64,000 nt of DNA from Coffea arabica (Eukaryota > Streptophyta > Magnoliopsida > Gentianales > Rubiaceae): NCBI RefSeq assembly GCF_036785885.1, contig NC_092316.1:51283001-51347000 (forward strand). The letters run 5' to 3'. Below the pieces are notes generated by a model, which saw only the letters and a program-made list of their open reading frames with translations, did no database searches and was not told the origin of the DNA. Position numbers and translations under genes: made by a program. Each line of letters starts with the position of its first letter. Positions within the stretch are counted from its first letter, which is position 1. Below, piece by piece: positions 48,301-56,730 of the stretch.

Positions 48301-49194
48301 CAACTCACATTTCTACCTGCTAAAATTTATAGATTAATCTTGTCTATGCTAGCCAAACGTGTCACTTAATTTTGATTTGAATTTAAATTTTTTTTTTTTT
48401 TTTTGTGTATGTGACATACATATAAGGATGTTAGTATATATATTGTCAGTGTATATAAAATTAACACTTATATTTTTATAGAATGTGATTTTTATATAAT
48501 GATTTTTCTCTGTCTTTAACCTTATCTTTGATTGACCTTTTATGGTTCCTAGTGTCAAGAACTGATTCCTTTTTTTTCTTTTAATTAGATGTAGTATCAT
48601 AATTTAGATGTAATTTAGGTATAATCTTCGTACTTGTTTTTTCCTACATCCTTGAAATAATACTTCATCTCTTATTAATCAAGTTAGGCTTGCAACTATT
48701 ATCTTTAGTAACCATCATCTTATTAATCAAGATAAAAAAGATTATTGAAAAATGTACTTGTGATGTAACAAAAAAATTTTACAAATAAACCACTATCCAA
48801 ACAAATTGAATCTTGTGTTTGGACAATTCCTAAATTGCTATACTATTTCCCTTTTATCTCTTTTATATTTGGAGAAAATTAAGATTTTGAAGGTCAAACT
48901 TATAATTTTTCAAAATCATATTTTCTTTTCCAAAAGAAAGAGAGAAATAAAAGGAAAAAAGAAAAAAAAAAGAAACAAAGTAGTGAAAGGGTGAATTTAT
49001 TAATTTAATAGTTTAACTTTGAATTTTTATTGTTGGCTGTTAGTTTTAATGGAAAAGTTAAAGGGTGATATTTTAACCTAAACTAAAAGAAGATTATATA
49101 TGGGTTTTTAAATCATAAGAGATTTAGTAAAGTATTAAATCACTGGGGATAAAAGATAATATATCAAAAAAAATTACTAATATCTAACTAGATT
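48301..49194. other. intergenic with MITE debris
   Basis: This contains a partial fourth copy of the dispersed MITE (48,729-48,806, ending ACTATCCAAACAAA) and a stretch near 48,440-48,463 similar to sequence beside the 6.16-kb palindrome. No gene was seen. Confidence 0.4.
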
Positions 49195-49385
49195 ATAGAC
49201 TATGTTTTGTAATTTTTGTATTCAAAATTGACTATGTTTTGTAGACCATGTTTTGTAGACTATGTTTTTGTGGACCATGTTTTGTAGACCATGTATTCAA
49301 TATTGAAATTGACTATGTTTTGTTTTGTAATTTTTGTATTCAAAATTGACTATCTTTTGTAGACCATGTATTCAAATTTTTTATA
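49195..49385. repeat. degenerate minisatellite
   Basis: Units of the type GAC(T/C)ATGTTTTGTA and TTTTTGTATTCAAAATT recur about ten times in irregular order. The array lies about 375 bp upstream of the start codon of the next gene. Confidence 0.75.
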
Positions 49386-49758
49386 GACCTGTTTTGTATA
49401 TTTTCATGGGAGTATTTTGTTCACCAAAAAAAAAAAAAGGACAGAGTCCATTTCAATATTTTAGAGCCCAGTAAGTTTTATTTTTCAGCCCCGAATGGGA
49501 AAGGCAATAGGCTTAAGCCCAATTCTTTCTCGAACTTCTAAGCCCACTCCAACAAACCCAAAAAACTAAAACCCCTTCCCTTCTAATTTCTTAAGCCTCT
49601 TCTACCCACCGCTTTCTCCCGCTCCTCTCAATTCCGCCCCCGCCGCAGCCGCCACCTCGTCAGCCGTTACTACCTTGTTTAAGGTCTGTAAAATCCTTTG
49701 TAGCCTTTTTTTTTTTTTTTTTTTGTGGGTGCCCAGAAATTGTTTCTCTTTTGAGTCT

Positions 49759-52700
49759 ATGTCGTTACTAGAAACAATCATAAAAGCTTCATCCGGCCTG
49801 GCTCGGCCGGATTATGAGTCAGAGTACCCTATAGTTCTGAACCCAGACCCCGTTTTCCTGAACCTTAAGCCTGAAAATGAGGACCCAATTGATAGAATAC
49901 TAGTTAAAAAGGATGATGGTTGGCCGATTTCGCAAAATGATGCTGAAAGAATTGAATTAGGCCGAAATTTCTTCAAGAAGTTGAGAAGAAAGCTGAAGAA
50001 TGCTAACAGTTTCACTAAAGATGAGTTTTTTGAGATGTTCAATCCATTTTTGGAGAAAAATGGGGAGATATTAGGAATTTCGGCTAAAATTGGTAGGCGG
50101 GAGGAAGGTTATAGTGTGAAATTGGTTGAAAAGGTGGGATATTTAATGGGGAGAGATGTGAGGGGCTTAATTTTGGAGGCTTGTATTGTTTTGGAGCTCT
50201 GGGATGTTTTGGAGAGTTTGTTTGTTAATAAGCTTGTTCTGCATTCCTGTGTTTCTAATTTGGTTAATAATTTGATTGAAAAAAGGAGGTCTGATTTGAT
50301 TGTGTTGTGCGTTAAGCACATCGGTGACATTCAGACTTACGAAATTATGTGTATTTTGAAGTATTTTCTGTGTCCCTCAAAGGAGGGGTATGAGAGTATG
50401 GTTAGTGTGAGGAAGGATTGGGAGAGTCAAGCATTGTTAGCTATTGAAAAGGTTAGTGATAAGAATCTTACTGCGAAGAAATTGAGTGTGGCAAGGGATG
50501 CTTCTTTGTTGATTATGGTGGCATATGATGGATTCTCAGTATCAGAATTGTGCTTACATTATTTGCTAGCATCAAAGAATGTTGATGATGTGATATTGGC
50601 ATCTTGTATTAGTAAGTTGAATGGTTTGGAAATGATGAGTTTGATTCAGTATTTGAGCAAGTGGTTGAAGAAGTATGAGAGGTTTCCTCAAGTGAGTCCT
50701 TGTCCAAAGGCATCTTCAGTGTTGGGGCTGAAAGTTTGTGAATGGATTCCAAGTCTTCAAGACGTTGTCAGGTGTCTTGGTTTGGTTATAGATGAGCACT
50801 TTTCTTCTTTGGTTCTGCATCCCGAGTTTCATGAGGAGTTGAGATCCTTAGGAGGACTGGCTAGTTCTTTAGCTGCAGAAGCAAGGCTCTGTGGTTCTCT
50901 GGCAAATTTGACTGAGAGGTTGAGAACAGATCATAGAGGTATTTATATAGAACTTGTAACTACATTAAAATCTACATATTTTTAGTCTTTATCTCAAGGT
51001 TGAGTCTGATTTTGATTTAAGCAAGTCTCTGCCGTGCAAAATGAAATGCTTATCCTTCCATTTCAAGTTCGGCCTCTTTGTTTCTGTCCTTTGGATGATT
51101 CATTTTAGGGATAGTTTTTTATACATATAGAACTATTCCAATGATACTTGTATTACTGATAGCGGTAATAGCAATTTCATACGAGGCTTTCTTGAACTAA
51201 GAATATGCTACAATTATGGCTGTTACCTCTTTCTATATGGTTAAGGCAGGGAAATGGGGTTCTTGAGGTATAATCAAACAAGTTGCTGTCAATATAGTTC
51301 ACTTGTTATCAACTAATTATCATCATGGGCCAAAGAAACCCTTTTTTTAATTAAGAAATGTTGTCGTGTTCAATTTGCAACAGGGTCGAACGGGGAATAT
51401 ATGGTTCATTTATGTGTGAGGCCATGCTTTTAGGTTTTTGCACAAGGCAGTTTTAGATTGAATGGCATGTGGAAAAATTGACGGGCCAAAGAGACCGAGG
51501 GAGAAATTGGGGTCTAATTATTACATACAAATATGTTTTGAGATTTCGAAACTGAAACATTTGTTACTTGTATGCTTGAGTGACTTCAACATCTCAACAT
51601 TATGGTTTATGTTAAATCTGTATAATGCATGATGAACCATTGTAGTTTGCATATTGAAGAAAAATTTTGGGGGTTAAATAGAAAAATAGTGCCAGTGGCT
51701 GTTCTTTGAACCTGAGAAAGTATTGAGTTCAGTACTGACGAAATGTTTATAGAGTAAGGCAAAATTATGGTTTTCTTAACGCACTTGTACATTTGTCATT
51801 AGAGTGAGGAAAGGTTACAACTAGAAGTGGCAAAATGGATTCATATCCACCAATCCATCCATATAAACCAACCTTAAATGGATTTAGATGATCCATATAA
51901 ATTCAATGGTTTTAAATGGATAACCATTTAAATCCAATTATGTTAGTGGATTTAAATGGATTATCCATGTCATCCATATATATTCACTTAAGTTAAAAAA
52001 ATAGAAAACACACGTAAGTCAGTGGATTTTGTCCTCTTCCCACCAGAAGTGAACTCAGGCTCCCACTTCCCACCCGAAGCTTCGTCCTTTTCTGCCCCTC
52101 TCGCAGGCAGAGCCGCATGCCCCCACTTAACCTCTCCTCTCAACCATTGTCAGTTCATCACCACCCATAAAGCTCACCAATCACACACTCTTCTTATACC
52201 CAAGAAAACACACACTTCTTCCCTCTCCCCTGTGTATATAAACACACAGTCACACACCCTTTAAAATTTAAAAACACAATTGTGGATAGATAGCCAAAAT
52301 TTCAAAAAAAACAAAAACAAAAAAAACAACGACGACAACAACTCTGTTTGTTTCCTTCTATATGGCTTCCTCCATTTTATTCATCAACTTCGTCGCCACC
52401 ATAATTCTCCACGTCTCTATCTCATATTCATCAATCCTAGTCCTCCCCTTAACTCACTCCCTCTCGAAATCCCAGTTCAACAACACTCTCCACCACAAAA
52501 ATAGAAAACACACATAACTTTGGGAATCTGTATTTTTTGAAAAAAAAATTTGGATCTTAAATTTAAGATTTGGGAGAGTAAATGGATGAATGGATGGATC
52601 ATGGTTTACACTATCCATTTAAATGACATCCATTTAGATCAATTTATTAAATGGTTTTAATTGGATTGGATCAATTTAATCCACTATTCATTTAACTAAA

Positions 52701-53510
52701 ACCATTTATCAACCATATATCCATTTTGCCACTTCTAGTTACAACTACTGAAGCAGCAAAGGTGCAGTATTTATGCTGTTGAATGTTTTTTCACAGTCAT
52801 GTAACATAATCTTAGCTTCCATATGACTCCATTTAGAAGCGATGACTAGAAGCAGCAAGTGCTGAGGTCACCAAGAAAAAGTTTTCTGGCCACCTAAACA
52901 GGAAGCCTTGTGATTGCAATTGACATTGATATGAGAACTTACTATGAGGTCAAATAGAAAAAGTGCATACTGAATTTGGCACGCACTCAGTTATTGTGTT
53001 GATAGAGGAAAAACAGAAAAAGAAGTTGTCACTTCAGCAGAATAGACCTTAGTATTCTTCTCCACCTTCACATGACAAATTTTTGCTTTAGTATAGGATA
53101 TAATCTTCATACTCTACTGTGGAATTTTTTTTTACTATGTATGGAAATTTTATGAGTTTTCTGTCTGCTGTTTTATCTCTCATTGGTTACGACTACCAGA
53201 TTTAGTGTATATGGTGGTATCATCATCCTTTAGTAAAATTTTCCCATCGATTTTTGCGGTTTTGGGCAAGTCTTTATAGTAGTTTTGTTTTTTTTTAATA
53301 TTGGTGATTGTTTTGGTGATTGTCATCCATTTCAGCCTAAATCATGTCTATTTGCAAATACAGTGTATGCCATTCGATCATCCCATTCTGTTAATATTGG
53401 TTAACTTTCTGCTTTTAAAGATTTGTCAAAACGAATTTTTCCAAGTTTTAACTGAATTTTGTAATTTTAGCATATTTCATTTACATCCCAACGCATTTTC
53501 TGCAGGCTAA
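49759..53510 (+). CDS. conserved plant protein of unknown function
   Basis: Most of the protein is one exon, 49,759-50,938. A GT donor at 50,939 and a strong TTTTCTGCAG acceptor at 53,505 would add a two-nucleotide-plus-stop final exon (53,506-53,510), giving 394 aa. Without splicing the frame runs to 50,985 (408 aa). The start is the first ATG of the conserved-looking N-terminus (MSLLETIIKAS). The protein is soluble, helical and Leu-rich with no signal peptide. Features include an Asn/Pro-rich N-terminal segment and C-terminal blocks such as SKLNGLEMMSLIQYLSKWLK and LGLKVCEWIPSLQDVVRCLG. It resembles single-copy uncharacterised plant proteins as I remember them, possibly nucleolar. No function is assigned. 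The candidate intron carries a hAT insertion. Confidence 0.7.
52018..52497 (+). other. captured host-gene segment (promoter, leader, 5' exon)
   Basis: A C-rich block lies between two copies of AAATAGAAAACACAC(G/A)TAA spaced exactly 500 bp apart (from 51,998 and 52,498). Within it are a TATA-like GTGTATATAAACACAC (about 52,232-52,247), an AC-rich leader, and an ATG-initiated exon. This order looks like a transduplicated promoter region. The flanking direct repeats may mark how the filler DNA was acquired. Confidence 0.6.
52362..52517 (+). pseudogene. captured N-terminus of an A1-type aspartyl protease
   Basis: From ATG 52,362 the frame gives 51 codons. A hydrophobic signal peptide (MASSILFINFVATIILHVSI) is followed by a short propeptide start (LPLTHSLSKSQFNNT). 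The frame then runs into element DNA and stops at 52,515-52,517. The LPLTHSLSK-type stretch after a signal peptide is what I remember of plant secreted aspartyl proteases of the pepsin-like family. No catalytic DTG region is present, so it cannot be a protease. Identification rests on memory of the family, not a search. Confidence 0.45.
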
Positions 53511-54194
53511 AAAACCGTAGAGGTGTGGAATTGGTTGGTAGATTGAGGAGTCTATCTTGCTGCTATATAAGATCATTGTTGTAGCAGGTTGCGGGCCTAT
53601 AGCACGTTGTAACTTGGGAGTGCAGAAGTTTGATACAACAATTTAGATTGACAAAGTGTAATCTGAATACAATCACAAGAGAAGTTTGATTATCCAATTG
53701 CCTTTCCGTTTCCAGGATTGGGGAGAAGGGTTAAACATATTTTGTACTGAAATATCATCTCCTGTCCTACATTTTAGATTTTTAAATAGTTAATGTTCTG
53801 TTTTTGTAATATCCAGATCATGCAGTGGTTAAGTATCTCTATGATACTATTGTTAGATAAACATGACACAATTTGAATTTCGGATCAAGAGATTAGTGTT
53901 TTAATAAACACAGAGATTAGTGTTATCATTGATTTACCAAAATGTTATCAAGAAAAATTCCCTTCCACCTTTTTCTTTTTAATATACTACTTGAACCCTT
54001 TTGCTCCCTTCCCTCCTGATTTTCAAATTGAAGAACCACAAAATAGAAGTCTAATCCCCATCCAACAAGAAGTATTTGATGAGGATGAAATATTTGAATC
54101 AGCTCTGCCATGCAAAGCAGGAAACAGCTATAAAATCCCCATGATCCCAAGTACATTTTTTCACAGCAAACTTTACAAACTCAAAACATCAACC
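53511..54194. other. 3'UTR of upstream gene and intergenic
   Basis: This holds the likely 3'UTR of the 49.8-kb gene and then the upstream region of the secreted-protein gene. An in-frame open stretch from 53,991 precedes the ATG at 54,195, but it begins with TTG and is not counted as coding. Confidence 0.4.
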
Positions 54195-54779
54195 ATGAGG
54201 AACACAGCTTTAGTGTCCCTTCATTTCTGTCTCTACTTTGTGCTCTTGCTCAATCATAGCACTGCCATTTCCATCAAATCTCTAAACAAAAATGCTGCAG
54301 CAAACAACATAGGATCTGGCTCTACCTCCTCATCATGGTGGTGGTATCGGTATCCACAATCTCCATCTCCATCTCCTAGTCCATCAGGGCAGGTGCATTC
54401 ACCTAATAATACTCCATCAGGGCAGGTGCGTTCACCTAATAATGCTCCCGGTCCAAGCCCCAGTTCCAGCACTACTTCTTCTTCTTCCCCTCGGTCATGG
54501 TGGTACTTCCGTTATGATATATTTGGTCCATTACCCGATGGCAAAACTCCTCCTAAATACTACTACAAGTATTTCTTCAGATGGGGTGATCCAGCTAAGA
54601 TTCTTCCATCGGGGAATAATGCCCTTCCAACTCCTAGTCAAAATGCTGGAAATGACTATTCTTGGTGGTATAGGTACGGTTCTGGTCAGAATCCTTACTA
54701 TCCATATGGGTACAGATATGGTTATCCATCTAATGCTCCTAGTGGCAAGGGCTCTCCCTCACCGCCTCCTAAAGCTTGA
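54195..54779 (+). CDS. secreted Pro/Ser-rich protein with Trp-Trp-Arg-Tyr modules
   Basis: A single exon encodes 194 aa. Residues 1-24 are a clear signal peptide (MRNTALVSLHFCLYFVLLLN...STA), so the product enters the secretory pathway, probably to the cell wall. The mature part has no Cys. Aromatic modules WWWYRYP, WWYFRYD, YYYKYFFRWGD and WWYRYGSG, then a Tyr/Gly-rich segment, alternate with Ser-Pro-rich spacers that suit hydroxyproline O-glycosylation. A PSGQV(H/R)SPNN(T/A)P unit is repeated in tandem. I do not recognise a named family. It could be a structural wall protein, or a precursor from which the aromatic modules are released; the latter is speculation. A MULE begins 123 bp after the stop. 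Confidence 0.75.
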   Translation: MRNTALVSLHFCLYFVLLLNHSTAISIKSLNKNAAANNIGSGSTSSSWWWYRYPQSPSPSPSPSGQVHSPNNTPSGQVRSPNNAPGPSPSSSTTSSSSPRSWWYFRYDIFGPLPDGKTPPKYYYKYFFRWGDPAKILPSGNNALPTPSQNAGNDYSWWYRYGSGQNPYYPYGYRYGYPSNAPSGKGSPSPPPKA

Positions 54780-55088
54780 AAGAAATCATCAGCTTATAAC
54801 ATATTGATATCATGCTCCATAGTAGAATAAAGGAGGGAAAGGTAGTATATATAGTTTTTTCAATGAACATCCCGTAGTATTATCAGTCTCTTCTTTCTTC
54901 TTGGGATAATTTCACAAACCTCCCCTGAGGTTTCAGACACTTGCATTGAGACCTCTCCAGGTTTTAACAATTACACCTAGCTCCCTTGCTTTTCACATTT
55001 TGGTAACAATTCAGTCCAATTAGCAATCCAATATTCCTGTCATGACAGAGTTGATAATTATATTCCATGAATGCCCTCAATGGAACTA

Positions 55089-55510
55089 CTCCCTCCGTCC
55101 CAATATTAGAGACGTTTATAGGGAATGCAACTTTTTATGTATAGTAGTATCATTATTGACAGCCAAACCTTTGTTCCAGATTTACCCCGTCGCAAGTACA
55201 ATGGTCAGCTGCACTTTGTGTTTTTCATGGAGTAATGATTTTGTGGGTCCCATCTTAACCAAAAACATCCCTTTGTATGTTAGAGACACGCGCTATTATT
55301 GGCCTTATAAAGTGAGAGTTAGTCTCACGTACTCCTCTGGCTTCTCCAAATGGATAATAAATAACAGGTCCCACCAATTTTATTTGAATTTTCTAGCACA
55401 TGCACTATGAGAACAAGGACAGAACATTAGAAGGAAAATAGTGTAACGTGACTCTAATTTTGGGACAATGAAAAAGGTGAAACATGACATTAACAATGGG
55501 ACGGAGGGAG
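55089..55510. mobile_element. Stowaway/mariner-like MITE inside the MULE
   Basis: Termini are CTCCCTCCGTCCCA and its complement TGGGACGGAGGGAG, flanked by TA on both sides (55,087-55,088 and 55,511-55,512). This matches the common plant Tc1/mariner MITE end. It is 422 bp long and has no transposase. Confidence 0.85.
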
Positions 55511-55700
55511 TATATTAGTACAAGATTGGTAGTTAATAACAAGGTAGACATAATTATCAAAGTTGAAGGGGTATAAATGCAATTTAGGAAAAGTTCTTCT
55601 GTTACACCAAGCACTCTTCAGTAGGCAACGGTCTGATGCACAGGAATAGGCAACGGTCTGATGCAATCTTCCAACGGCCAAAAATTTGGAAAAGATTGTG

Positions 55701-55710
55701 CATATAAACA
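55701..55710 (+). promoter_or_regulatory. possible TATA box of the second GRF gene
   Basis: CATATAAACA lies about 140 bp upstream of the ATG at 55,848. Just upstream the string AGGCAACGGTCTGATGCA occurs twice (55,623-55,665). Confidence 0.4.
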
Positions 55711-55847
55711 TCCTTAATAGTAGATTCCATGGCCTCTTCAAGCCAAATTTTTTCATGCAAATTTGGAAAGCACATTTTATCCTCAAAAGCCAAAAGACTA
55801 TGAGGAGCATTCACAGAAGGCTAAGCTGAAAACATTTAGCAGATTCC

Positions 55848-56255
55848 ATGGCCTCTTCAAGCCAACCAACAGAATTCTGGAATTCACCAACAACTTTCAG
55901 TATTAAGAATAGATATTGCTACTGCAATCGCAAGGTCACAGTGAAGATATCAGAGAGCGAAAAGAATCCAGACAAATTGTATTTCTGCTGCTCAAATTGC
56001 AAATATTTCAAATGGTATGATGGAGGAGAAGAAGAAGAAGTTAATAACAGAAGAAGCAACCAAGACACAAACAGGGAAAGGGATATTAGCAGAGCTAGAG
56101 TGCTTGGCATTTCAGAAAGGCAATCTGAACCTAATGTGAAACTGCAAAGACAATTTCCAGCTCAAAGTATCTTAGAAAACGTGCTGCTCATCACCAATAT
56201 GCTACTGTTTGCTATATATATTTTCATTCAAATAGTAAAATCAATCAGCTCTTGA
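55848..56255 (+). CDS. GRF zinc-finger-like membrane protein (MULE-borne)
   Basis: A single exon encodes 135 aa. Residues 22-57 are a compact GRF-type finger (YCYCNRK...LYFCCSNCKYFKWYD; Cys24, Cys26, Cys47/48, Cys51). A short charged linker (GGEEEEVNNRRSNQDTNRER) follows. Residues about 110-132 are a hydrophobic C-terminal anchor. It has no long coiled coil, unlike the relative at 21.0 kb, and sequence similarity outside the finger is low. The frame is intact although the neighbouring transposase is dead. The string around the ATG (AGATTCCATGGCCTCTTCAA) is duplicated 118 bp upstream, so translation could also begin near 55,730 in an unproductive frame. Function is unknown. Confidence 0.75.
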   Translation: MASSSQPTEFWNSPTTFSIKNRYCYCNRKVTVKISESEKNPDKLYFCCSNCKYFKWYDGGEEEEVNNRRSNQDTNRERDISRARVLGISERQSEPNVKLQRQFPAQSILENVLLITNMLLFAIYIFIQIVKSISS

Positions 56256-56730
56256 ATTCATGTAAATCTGCTGCAACAATGTAGCAGTTGTAGTATGCCT
56301 TTTGTGGTGAAAGCCAAATGAAAGTTATCTAGCTATGTCAGTTAGAATGCTACATAAACTAATGTAAAATCCATGTATGCAGTAGTTTACAGTCATTGTA
56401 TATGAAAGGGAATAGCACCAGTATGCTAATTTGATCAATAGCAACTGAACAATAGCAGCAGTTACATTACCCATGCTAAAATGCAACTTTTCTAGCCAAC
56501 AGAACATATAACATTTCCATCAATGCAATCCAGAATTACAAAACACCATCTACCAGAATAGTTTCTAGAATAGATGGTGAGGATTGCACCACTAATAGTG
56601 TAAAATAGTGTGAGCTCCCATTAACAAAATATTTCAGCAGTCCTAACTTCTGGTACATTTCCAAATAGCAGCACCGAATTCAAAAGAAGTTAAATTAATC
56701 ATTACATGCTAATTGGTCTGAACTGGCAAC

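Larger units (their letters stand above)
51822..52737. mobile_element. Pack-type non-autonomous hAT element
   Basis: The termini are a perfect inverted repeat (TAGAAGTGGCAAAATGGAT at the left). A perfect 8-bp duplication GTTACAAC (51,814-51,821 and 52,738-52,745) is the hAT signature. Subterminal regions are rich in AAATGGAT/ATCCATTT repeats in both orientations. The middle (52,018-52,497) is different in composition, much more C-rich, and reads like a captured gene promoter plus 5' exon. The 916-bp element lies in the probable intron of the host gene and has no transposase. Confidence 0.88.

Noticed and set aside
53991..54194. In-frame extension upstream of the secreted protein
   Set aside because: It begins with TTG, not ATG, and would bury the signal peptide. 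The ATG at 54,195 opens directly into a normal signal peptide.
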